This document shows, one piece after another, positions 1 through 5,237 of a stretch of DNA of 5,237 bases (position 1 is its first letter; each line of letters begins with the position of its first letter). The DNA lies in assembly GCA_023424585.1 (NCBI GenBank), contig JAFADT010000436.1, positions 1-5,237 on the forward strand, in the 5' to 3' direction. The translations under genes and the position numbers were made by a program. This DNA is from Pseudomonadota bacterium (GTDB lineage: Bacteria; Myxococcota; Myxococcia; Myxococcales; Myxococcaceae). The notes beneath the pieces were generated by a model. It was not told the DNA's origin, did no database searches, and was given only the letters and a program-made list of their open reading frames with translations.

Positions 1-420
1 TCTGACGCAGGAAGGGGTCTGCGTAGTGTTCCTTGGGGTCCGTGTGTTCGCGAACCTCGGCCCAGGCGACACCGAGTTCTTCACGGTGCAGGGCGAGCAT
101 CCACACCTCGACCTCCTCAACGGCGAGGCAGGCGATGACCCGGTTCGGATGATCCGCTTCGCGTGCGGCGGCTTGATGGGTGTTGTTCCACCGGTCGCCG
201 TCCCGATCCACCATCAGGAGGAACAGGTCCTCCATCGGGTTCTCAGCGACGATGCGTCCAACCATCTTCTGCGCGAGTGCTTCGGAGGTTCCCCGTAGAT
301 GAGGATCCTTCAGGACATCGACGCGAGCTTTTCGTCCGAGGTCCGCGAAGAGGGCCTCGACGATGGGCTTGAGGATGTACTGGTCGCGCGTGGGTCCTCG
401 GGAATGACGAGGACCTTCAC
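1..420 (-). pseudogene. TOPRIM-like partner of the upstream ATPase; frameshifted near its start, 3' end beyond window
   Basis: The gene starts with GTG at 420-418, overlapping the ATPase stop codon as GTGA, so the pair is probably translationally coupled. The first ten codons read MKVLVIPEDP, a beta-strand followed by an acidic residue. In frame, translation then runs into nonsense and stops at a TGA at 312-310. Shifting the frame by one base from about 394-392 opens a continuous, protein-like frame to the window edge, beginning DQYILKPIVEALFADLG. This frame contains LFLLMVDRDGD, with the DRDGD at 208-194, and later CLAVEEVEVWMLALHREEL. A strand-borne Glu near the N-terminus plus a later hydrophobic strand ending DxD is the metal-binding layout of TOPRIM nucleases (OLD, RloB, AriB). 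Restoring one C in the CCC run would give E-D-P-T-R-D-Q and a smooth join. The exact family (RloB/DUF4276-like or another) cannot be fixed from motifs alone. The lesion may be a real mutation or a sequencing error in a short homopolymer. Confidence 0.72.
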
Positions 421-1592
421 AATGCGCGCTCCAACCAGCCCGTGGTGAACAGGTGATCGATGTTGGAGTGCTTCGATACTTCCTCGAAGTGAGGAAGGTC
501 ACCCAGGCGGCGCAACACCGTGCCCGGTTGGCCCGGCGAGCGCGCGCACAGCACCGTGCTCTTCAACGCCTCAGGCGAGAGCGCCATCAGCACCTGTGGC
601 GAATGCGTGGTCAGGATGACCTGGAGCTTGCGTTCGCGGGCAACCGCCTCGATGAACTCCACGAGCAGATGGATGCGCTGAGGATGCAGGCCGGTCTCGG
701 GCTCTTCCAGAATCACGATGCTGCCCTCCCGCACGGTCCTCAATGCAACCAGCGTTCCCAGGAAGCGCAGCGTCCCGTCCGACAAGCTCCGCGCGGGAGT
801 CCGGGTCCCGTCCTTCTCCACGAGGGCAAACATCACGTCGCCCAGATCGGTCGTGATGAAACTGAGTCCAACGACCTCTGGACCGCATAGCTCAGCGAGC
901 CAATCAACCCATTCCTGCTGCGTGTCCGGATGACGCAGGCTGAGTGACCAGAGTACGGACGAGATGTTCTCCCCTTCAGCTCCCAGATCAATATCCTGCT
1001 GCGGTGAATAGCCACGCATCCGCGCTGGAATCACATCTAGAAAGAGAGCGCTATTTAGTGTCGGCAAATCCAGCAAGCTACGAGCATAGGTCGTGCCGAG
1101 GCGATTCCGAGCTTCGCGATAAATGCTCTGATTGGCTTCAATATGAATCCTCCCATCGACGTGCGAAATCATGGGGGGCAGTCCCTTGACGGGTACTGAT
1201 TCAATGGCGTGCTGCTGTGAAGCGACACTCAGCTCCAACCGCTCCCAATGAAATGAGGGGTCGCCCCGAACTTCGATCCCCATACTGTGGATCAGTGAGC
1301 CGTCGCTCCCCGAACTCCAACGAAGCGTCAAATCGACAGGAACGTCCGCTGAGCGCGCGAGGCCCAGGCTTCCGCCGCGCAGCGCTGGAGCCACTTCCCG
1401 CCCTGCCTCCCGACGTCCCTGGAGGACTTCGGTCAGCGTCCACCCCAACTCCAGCCGCTGAACCAGCCGTAGCGCATCCAACAGGTTGTTCTTTCCAGAG
1501 GCATTCGCCCCCACGAGCACCGTCACCGGAGCGAGCTTCACCTCCGCGTCCACAAAGCTCTTGAAGTTCTTGAGGTGGATGGATTCCAGCAT
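417..1592 (-). CDS. AAA_21/OLD-like ABC-type ATPase, probable defence-system component
   Basis: This is a predicted soluble SMC/ABC-type ATPase of 391 aa, using the ATG at 1592-1590 that follows AGGG with an 8-nt gap. A GTG at 1601 would add three residues. The start MLESIHLKNFKSF is the typical first strand of OLD/RecF-like ATPases. Walker A (residues 28-35) reads GANASGKN, so the Ser/Thr that should coordinate Mg is Asn. Later come an ABC signature-like LSDGT (270-274), Walker B VILEEPETGLHP (about 293-304) and an H-loop LTTHSP with His330. The region between about residues 60 and 260 is the variable insertion seen in this class. Paired with a TOPRIM-like gene at a 4-nt overlap, it probably acts as the sensor/regulatory ATPase of a two-component anti-phage or toxin-type module, as in PARIS, AbiL or RloAB; that role is inferred. 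Codons around 1081-1200 are AT-richer (about 54% G+C) than neighbouring genes. Family assignment is strong, biological role moderate. Confidence 0.88.
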   Translation of the reverse strand: MLESIHLKNFKSFVDAEVKLAPVTVLVGANASGKNNLLDALRLVQRLELGWTLTEVLQGRREAGREVAPALRGGSLGLARSADVPVDLTLRWSSGSDGSLIHSMGIEVRGDPSFHWERLELSVASQQHAIESVPVKGLPPMISHVDGRIHIEANQSIYREARNRLGTTYARSLLDLPTLNSALFLDVIPARMRGYSPQQDIDLGAEGENISSVLWSLSLRHPDTQQEWVDWLAELCGPEVVGLSFITTDLGDVMFALVEKDGTRTPARSLSDGTLRFLGTLVALRTVREGSIVILEEPETGLHPQRIHLLVEFIEAVARERKLQVILTTHSPQVLMALSPEALKSTVLCARSPGQPGTVLRRLGDLPHFEEVSKHSNIDHLFTTGWLERAL

Positions 1593-1663
1593 CGCCACCA
1601 CCCTACTTCACCGTCCCCAGCGCGCGAACGCCCATCCCCACCCCACGTCCCACAGGAATGACA

Positions 1664-1696
1664 AAGGACCCCGGTCCCATCAGGCCCGGAGTCCCT
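1664..1696 (-). terminator. Candidate intrinsic terminator after the LysM-GH19 gene
   Basis: On the minus strand, 21 nt after the TGA of the LysM-GH19 gene, two 14-nt arms (1696-1683 and 1677-1664) can pair around a TGATG loop. There is one G-A mismatch and two G-U wobbles. The 3' arm ends in TT and runs into TTTGTC, a short imperfect U-tract. The stem is GC-rich and well placed to end the LysM-GH19 transcript before the ATPase gene. The weak U-tract limits confidence. Confidence 0.45.
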
Positions 1697-1717
1697 GTGT
1701 TCAACAGTCGCGCAAGC

Positions 1718-2830
1718 TCAGCCCAGCACGTCCTGCGCGCGGCGGTAGTACATCTCGCGGCTCGCGAGGCCGTTGTAGCCGCCGTTGATGCGGCGGGTGA
1801 CCTCGCGGAAGTTGCCCGCGTCCGCGTAGCTGTTCAGGTTGCGCGAGCTCCAGTACCAGCCCGCGATGCGGAACGCGACGTCCGGGTCCTTCGCGCGCTC
1901 CGGGTGCCCTTCCAGGTCGATGCCCAGCGCCTTGCCCGCCGCCCGGTAGTTCGCGCGCCCCGTGAGCTGGATGGGCCCCCGGCCCTTGTAGCGCCTGCCG
2001 TCACCCGGCTGCGTGTTGCCCAGGTCCTTGCGGCCCTCGTACGCCGCGCCGGAGGCGATCTCCTCCATGTAGCGCAGCTCGCCGCTCTCATGCGCCAGCT
2101 GCGCCAGGAACATCTCCTTGCGCCGGGGCGTGTTGATGTTCGCCTCCGCCATCGCCTTGTTCAGGTGCGGCAGGTACTGCTCCGCCTTCGCCTGCGACAG
2201 GTTCGGCATGATCCGCCGCAGCTGCGCCACCGTCACCCCACCCTTCCCACCCGACGTGCCCGGCGTCCCACCCACGCCCCCCGTCGAAGGAGGCGGCTTC
2301 GACGTCCCGCCCGTCCCCCCCGTGCGGCCCGGGATCGTCAGCTTCTGCCCGACGTAGATCTTGTTCGGGTTCGCGATGTGGTTCGCCTGCGCCAGCGCCC
2401 CCACCGTCGTGCCATACCGCCCCGCGATGCCGCTCAGCGTGTCCCCGCTGCGCACCGTGTACGAAGCGCCCCCGGACGACGGCGGCTTCGACGTCACCGG
2501 CGCCGAGCCTCCGCCCGCCCCCGGGATCGTCAGCTTCTGCCCGACGTAGATCTTGTTCGGGTTCGCGATGTGGTTCGCCTGCGCCAGCGCTCCCACCGTC
2601 GTGCCGTGCCGCCCCGCGATGCCGCTCAGCGTGTCCCCGCTGCGCACCGTGTAGCTGCCCGCCTTCGACGGCGCCGCCTCGAACCGGTCCGGAACCGTCA
2701 GCCGCTGCCCCACCCGGATGAGGTTCGCGTTGGCGATGTGGTTCGTCTTCTGGAGCGAAGACACCGACGTGTTGAAGCGCTGCGCGAGCCCGCTCAACGT
2801 GTCGCCGCTGCGAACGGAATAGGTCGTCAC
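1718..2830 (-). CDS. Triple-LysM GH19 peptidoglycan/chitin hydrolase (endolysin-like)
   Basis: This 370-aa protein is predicted to bind N-acetylglucosamine glycans through LysM domains and hydrolyse them with a family 19 glycoside hydrolase (chitinase/lysozyme) domain. LysM domains lie at about 3-47, 59-103 and 123-167, each with the YxVRSGDTLSG start and a VGQ-LTIP or VGQ-LTVP end. A Gly/Pro/Ser/Thr-rich linker spans 168-198 and the GH19 domain 199-370. The first catalytic Glu is probably E248 in AHESGE, and E265 in YEGR is a candidate second acid. YKGRGPIQLTGRANY (281-295) and RRINGGYNG (346-354) are GH19 core motifs. The GTG start is supported by GGAG eight nt upstream, and an in-frame TGA at 2860-2858 excludes a longer N-terminus. 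No signal peptide or membrane segment is present, so export would need a non-Sec route or lysis. Bacterial peptidoglycan is the likelier substrate than chitin. Roles in predation, wall remodelling, a phage remnant or a contractile-system effector are all possible; no phage genes are adjacent. Confidence 0.92.
   Translation of the reverse strand: MTTYSVRSGDTLSGLAQRFNTSVSSLQKTNHIANANLIRVGQRLTVPDRFEAAPSKAGSYTVRSGDTLSGIAGRHGTTVGALAQANHIANPNKIYVGQKLTIPGAGGGSAPVTSKPPSSGGASYTVRSGDTLSGIAGRYGTTVGALAQANHIANPNKIYVGQKLTIPGRTGGTGGTSKPPPSTGGVGGTPGTSGGKGGVTVAQLRRIMPNLSQAKAEQYLPHLNKAMAEANINTPRRKEMFLAQLAHESGELRYMEEIASGAAYEGRKDLGNTQPGDGRRYKGRGPIQLTGRANYRAAGKALGIDLEGHPERAKDPDVAFRIAGWYWSSRNLNSYADAGNFREVTRRINGGYNGLASREMYYRRAQDVLG
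2331..2461. repeat. 131-bp near-identical direct repeat, copy A (LysM3)
   Basis: Copy A encodes the third LysM domain and its tail. It matches 2523-2653 over 131 bp with only three differences, at a spacing of 192 bp (64 codons). One change is silent and two fall in a single codon that makes Tyr here and His in the other copy. Near-identity at DNA level suggests recent duplication or gene conversion. Confidence 0.95.
2523..2653. repeat. 131-bp near-identical direct repeat, copy B (LysM2)
   Basis: Copy B encodes the second LysM domain. It is the direct-repeat partner of 2331-2461 with three mismatches. The first LysM domain (about 2690-2824) is clearly related in protein sequence but diverged at DNA level, so only domains 2 and 3 form the recent duplicate pair. 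Confidence 0.95.
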
Positions 2831-2934
2831 GGTTAAAACTCCGGGAAAAGAGGTAAATCAGTGCCCGGATTTTCGCGACGCCCGGGAATTAGTTTCCCAG
2901 GAAGACAAACTTTTCAGGTTGTTGAATCTATCCG
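2831..2934 (-). promoter_or_regulatory. AT-richer leader of the LysM-GH19 gene, probable promoter region
   Basis: This 104-bp spacer between the cytochrome c gene stop and the LysM-GH19 start is visibly richer in A/T than the flanking genes, as expected for a promoter and leader. A Shine-Dalgarno GGAG lies on the minus strand at about 2842-2839. I could not identify a convincing -35/-10 pair with correct spacing, so the exact promoter and sigma factor are unassigned. Confidence 0.35.
2881..2901 (-). terminator. Hairpin downstream of the cytochrome c gene, possible transcript end
   Basis: On the minus strand CCTGGGAA and TTCCCGGG pair around the loop ACTAA, giving 8 bp with one U-G wobble. 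In the plus-strand transcript that wobble becomes an A-C mismatch, so the structure favours minus-strand RNA. It begins 33 nt after the cytochrome c stop codon. No U-tract follows, so it may be a factor-dependent end, an mRNA 3' stabiliser, or part of the LysM-GH19 5' leader. Confidence 0.3.
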
Positions 2935-3933
2935 TTATTCCTGCGCCTTCGAGTCACGCAACCGTTGCTGAAGGTCGCGGGCCGCGGAGGTGTCGTGCAT
3001 CACGACGAGGCTCTGCACGTAGTACGTGAGCGCCCAGAGGTTCTCCTCCGGGATGGCGCCCTTCCACGACGGCATGGCGGCGCCACCGACGCCCGCGGCC
3101 ATGACGCGGTAGAGGTCCTCGCGCTGGGCCTGCGCCGAGTACGGCTGGCCCTCCACGCGCGTGCCCTGCGGCCACACGGTGCGCAGCCGGTGGAAGAGGA
3201 AGTCCGGCGGCAGCACCTTGGCCAACTGCGTGGCTTCGCCCTTCGCGTCCACGGTGAGCGAGTAGTCCGAGTCCCGAGGCAGCGCCGTGTACGGGTCCAC
3301 GTTCGCCAGGTTCACCTTGCGTCCGGTGACGCGCTCCGTGAGCGCGGCGAGCTCCGCGCGGGGCAGGTACGCGACGTGACAGCTGGCGCAGCCCGCGTTG
3401 CCCTTGCCGGCCACGTGGTAGACGGTGCGGCCGCGCTCCACGGCCTCGGCCTCACGGCCCTTCCAGGGGTCCTCGGACAGGGCGATGGCCGCGCCGGGGG
3501 GCTCCTGCGTCCAGCGCGGGCTGAAGGTCTTGAGGTACTGCACCACGGCGTCCACGTCCGCCGGAGGCACGTCCCACGCGAACATGGGCGTGCCGTGCAG
3601 GCCCCGGCGCAGGGTGCGCTTGAGCGCGTCGTCGGTGGGCAGCTCGCCCGCGGCCACGCCGCCGAACTTGTAGAGCCCCTGGCGGAAGTTGCGCGGGGGG
3701 GGCCGCATGCCAGCGCCCGCCGGGCCCTGCCCGTCGCCCTTCTCGCCGTGACAGGACAGGCAGTAGTGCGTGTAGACGTCGTAGCCGCGCGCCAGCGTCG
3801 CGGCCGGGAGGGTCGTGCCGTCCGCGAGCTTCAGGGGCTCGAAGGTGGGCGTCTCCTTGCGGCACGCGGGAGCGAGCGCCCCCAGCGCGAGCACGGCGAA
3901 CATGCGGAGCGAGAAGCGGGAAGTGGGCTTCAT
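2935..3933 (-). CDS. Lipoprotein-like diheme cytochrome c
   Basis: This is a predicted periplasm-facing electron carrier of 332 aa. The ATG at 3933-3931 was chosen because it overlaps the upstream stop codon as ATGA and begins a clean export signal. A Lys/Arg N-terminus is followed by the hydrophobic stretch MFAVLALGALAPAC, with Cys24 as a probable but non-ideal lipidation site. The first heme site is CLSCH (C58, C61, H62) with Met117 in GTPMFAW as likely axial ligand. The second is CASCH (C182, C185, H186) with Met287 in AAMPSW. The second domain has about 100 residues between CxxCH and that Met, longer than a minimal class I cytochrome c domain. No Shine-Dalgarno is visible, so expression probably depends on coupling to the COX3-like gene. 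It resembles diheme or fused cytochromes that feed terminal oxidases or other reductases; the redox partner is not in the window. Confidence 0.9.
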   Translation of the reverse strand: MKPTSRFSLRMFAVLALGALAPACRKETPTFEPLKLADGTTLPAATLARGYDVYTHYCLSCHGEKGDGQGPAGAGMRPPPRNFRQGLYKFGGVAAGELPTDDALKRTLRRGLHGTPMFAWDVPPADVDAVVQYLKTFSPRWTQEPPGAAIALSEDPWKGREAEAVERGRTVYHVAGKGNAGCASCHVAYLPRAELAALTERVTGRKVNLANVDPYTALPRDSDYSLTVDAKGEATQLAKVLPPDFLFHRLRTVWPQGTRVEGQPYSAQAQREDLYRVMAAGVGGAAMPSWKGAIPEENLWALTYYVQSLVVMHDTSAARDLQQRLRDSKAQE

Positions 3934-4532
3934 GGGAGGTAGACCACCGCGAAGAGGACGCCGTACATCGCCGTCGAACACCACCAGCCGGGCAGCGCGC
4001 GCCGCAGCGGCCCCCGCGCCTCCAGGCCACGCAGGACGCGGAGGCCCGCGCGCAGCACCCCCACGAGCACGACCGCGAGGTGCGCGGCCTGCACCGCCGA
4101 CAGGCCATACAGCGCGGAGGCGAAGACGCCGCTGTCGGGGACGCGGAGGTCACGGTACCAGAACAGCACGTGCAGCCAGGCCGCCTGCGCGGCGAGGAAC
4201 CCCGCGCCGGTGCCCAGCACGCCCAGCAACGTGAAGCGGCTCCGACGCGGCTCCGCGCCGCGCCCGAGCGCGGCGTGCAGCAGCACGGCCCCGACGACGA
4301 GGAGCCCCCCCGCCAGCGCGGGGACGAGGACTCCGGGACGCGCGGACGCGGGCGGCCAGAAGCCTCGCAGCCGGTAGAAGCCCGCGGTGAAGGCCACCGC
4401 GCAGAAGAGCATCGTGGCCGCGCCGTGCGCGATGACGGCTCCGAACCAGAGGTTCGCTTCGTCGCGCTGGGGGGACGGGGAGGCCAGGGTCCCGGCGGGT
4501 TCATTCGTGCTCACGGTGCGGGACTCTCGCAT
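3930..4532 (-). CDS. Heme-copper oxidase subunit III / NorE-like membrane protein
   Basis: This 200-aa inner-membrane protein has about five transmembrane segments, at roughly 28-53, 68-89, 99-123, 136-159 and 182-199. Family hallmarks are WLHVLFWYRDLRVPDSGVFAS (119-139), the following GLSAVQAAHLAVVLVGV with His151 where COX3 proteins have their HGLHV motif, and an aromatic C-terminal helix ending VVYLP. The length and five-helix form match the short COX3-type proteins, including NorE, rather than seven-helix mitochondrial subunit III. The ATG at 4532-4530 has no clear Shine-Dalgarno; a GTG at 4514-4512 (VSTNEPAG) is an equally possible start. The stop codon overlaps the cytochrome c start as ATGA, so the two form an operon. 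Catalytic oxidase subunits are absent from the window. It may therefore serve an oxidase or nitric oxide reductase encoded elsewhere, which is inference. Confidence 0.8.
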   Translation of the reverse strand: MRESRTVSTNEPAGTLASPSPQRDEANLWFGAVIAHGAATMLFCAVAFTAGFYRLRGFWPPASARPGVLVPALAGGLLVVGAVLLHAALGRGAEPRRSRFTLLGVLGTGAGFLAAQAAWLHVLFWYRDLRVPDSGVFASALYGLSAVQAAHLAVVLVGVLRAGLRVLRGLEARGPLRRALPGWWCSTAMYGVLFAVVYLP

Positions 4533-4803
4533 GCCTGGGCCCGGCGGGGAGCACCAGGAAGCCGGGCGGCCCCCCGTCCCTCGGAGCGGCGCCCATCGAC
4601 CGAATCACGTCCACCCATCGCACCCGCGCGCGGGAACGGGCATCGGCGCGAGGCGCGGTGCGACGGACGAAGCCGCTCCGGACCGTGCCCACGCGCCTCC
4701 GGGCTCCGCACCTTCCGCGTCCCTGGCTCGCGCGTGCGCCCCCGACGCAAGAACCCCGCGTGCGGAGGGGCCGCTCGGGAGTAGCCTCCGGCGCTCACGC
4801 CCG
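4533..4803. other. Divergent GC-rich intergenic spacer, no gene recognised
   Basis: This 271-bp region separates the minus-strand COX3-like operon from the plus-strand glycosyltransferase, so it must carry promoters for both directions unless they are read from elsewhere. It is very GC-rich and shows no AT-rich -10 region, no strong inverted repeat and no convincing small gene. Short open frames on both strands are Arg/Pro/Gly-rich translations typical of high-GC noncoding DNA. Confidence 0.6.
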
Positions 4804-5237
4804 ATGCGACCCGCGCCCACTCCGCTCGCAGCGCCGTCCCCCTCCATCCCCGCGCGTACCTCGCGGGCCGCGGACCTGTGGCCGTTGCTCATCGTGGCGC
4901 TGGGGGCCTGGGCGCTGCGCGCGCTGGCGTTCTTCCATCGCTCGGGCGCCCTGGGCTACCCCGTGGACTACGGCGAGGGCGTCTCCTTCTCCGCCGCGTC
5001 GCTCCTGCTGCGCGGGGACCTGCCCTACCGCGACTTCATCTTCGTCCACCCGCCCGGCAGCCTCCTGCTCTGGGCTCCTGGCGCCGCGCTCACGCTGGGG
5101 CTCGACGCGGCCACCGCCTACGGCATCACCCGCTACGCCGTCGCCGCCGTGGGCGCCGCGTGCGCGTTCCTCGCGGGGCGGGTCGCCTGGCGCGCCTGGG
5201 GTCCGCTCGCCGGCTGCGTGGCCGCGCTCGCGTATGC
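4804..5237 (+). CDS. N-terminal part of a GT-C (GT39/ArnT-like) membrane glycosyltransferase, truncated by window end
   Basis: An open frame of 144 complete codons runs from the ATG at 4804 off the right edge. After a Pro/Ala-rich cytoplasmic tail, a first transmembrane helix (about 25-43, LWPLLIVALGAWALRALAFF) leads into an extracytoplasmic loop with the acidic motif YPVDYGEG (52-59; Asp55, Glu58). The loop continues through GDLPYRDFIFVHPPGSLLL (71-89), then further hydrophobic helices follow. An acidic loop after helix 1, then PYRDF and a Pro-rich entry to helix 2, is characteristic of polyprenyl-phosphate-sugar-dependent GT-C transferases related to PMT/ArnT. The donor and acceptor cannot be told; cell-surface glycan or lipid modification is the general role. 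No good Shine-Dalgarno precedes the ATG (the nearest GGGAG is 22 nt away) and no earlier ATG or GTG in frame is close, so the start is moderately certain. Confidence 0.78.
   Translation, partial: MRPAPTPLAAPSPSIPARTSRAADLWPLLIVALGAWALRALAFFHRSGALGYPVDYGEGVSFSAASLLLRGDLPYRDFIFVHPPGSLLLWAPGAALTLGLDAATAYGITRYAVAAVGAACAFLAGRVAWRAWGPLAGCVAALAY

Noticed and set aside
1603..1680. A short minus-strand open frame (ATG at 1680) ending in TAG just before the ATPase, with a plausible Gly/Val-rich translation.
   Set aside because: It is only 25 codons and lacks a good Shine-Dalgarno. Its ATG sits in the loop of the candidate terminator hairpin, which explains this stretch better.
1658..2836. A 392-codon open frame on the plus strand opposite the LysM-GH19 gene.
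   Set aside because: The translation is Arg/Ala/Val/Leu-rich and repetitive, mirroring the LysM repeats. It is an antisense shadow caused by high GC3.
2965..3942. A 325-codon plus-strand open frame opposite the cytochrome c gene.
   Set aside because: It has no recognisable motif and an Arg/His/Gly/Val bias, while the opposite strand has two CxxCH sites and an export signal.
3934..3984. A longer start for the cytochrome gene at 3984, adding 17 residues.
   Set aside because: The extension overlaps the COX3-like gene and would put residues before a clean signal peptide. The ATG at 3933 forms the ATGA overlap.
3452..4504. A 350-codon minus-strand frame spanning the COX3-like and cytochrome genes.
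   Set aside because: It is a Ser/Arg/Cys/Pro-rich out-of-frame reading. The two real genes in the other frames have family motifs and an ATGA junction.
4720..4742. A TGGCTCG...TGCG sequence resembling a sigma-54 promoter.
   Set aside because: The spacing between the -24 GG and -12 GC elements is off by one and the -12 element is poor. A chance match is likely in GC-rich DNA.

Overview
The window looks like chromosomal DNA from a high-G+C delta-proteobacterium, most likely a myxobacterium of the Myxococcus/Corallococcus type. This is inferred from roughly 70% G+C in most genes with strong G/C third-position bias, a LysM plus family 19 glycoside hydrolase, and multiheme respiratory lipoproteins. 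No rRNA, tRNA, CRISPR array, insertion sequence or phage structural gene was found.

Positions 1-1592 (minus strand) hold a two-gene cassette read right to left. First comes an ABC/SMC-type ATPase of the AAA_21/OLD-like class. A 4-nt GTGA overlap couples it to a TOPRIM-like protein that runs off the left edge. An ATPase gene followed by a TOPRIM gene is the layout of several anti-phage systems (PARIS, AbiL, RloAB and OLD relatives). Both genes carry apparent lesions. The TOPRIM gene has a one-base deletion about ten codons after its start, and the ATPase Walker A motif reads GKN instead of GKS/T. The cassette is therefore either a decayed or inactivated defence-like module or contains sequence errors. 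Part of the ATPase gene is AT-richer than its surroundings.

Positions 1718-2830 (minus) encode a 370-aa peptidoglycan/chitin-active enzyme with three N-terminal LysM domains, a Gly/Pro/Ser/Thr-rich linker and a GH19 catalytic domain. It has no signal peptide. A plausible terminator hairpin lies just downstream, and a short AT-richer spacer lies upstream.

Positions 2935-4532 (minus) form a tight two-gene respiratory unit. A five-helix membrane protein of the cytochrome oxidase subunit III/NorE family overlaps by ATGA the gene for a lipoprotein-like diheme cytochrome c. No oxidase subunit I, subunit II or NorB is visible in the window.

Positions 4533-4803 are a GC-rich divergent spacer with no recognisable gene. 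At 4804 a plus-strand gene begins and runs off the right edge. It is the N-terminus of a multi-membrane-span GT-C (GT39/ArnT-like) glycosyltransferase.

Apart from the defence-like pair and the cytochrome pair, the genes appear to be independent transcription units. The most interesting signal is the ATPase-TOPRIM pair with a lesion in each partner.
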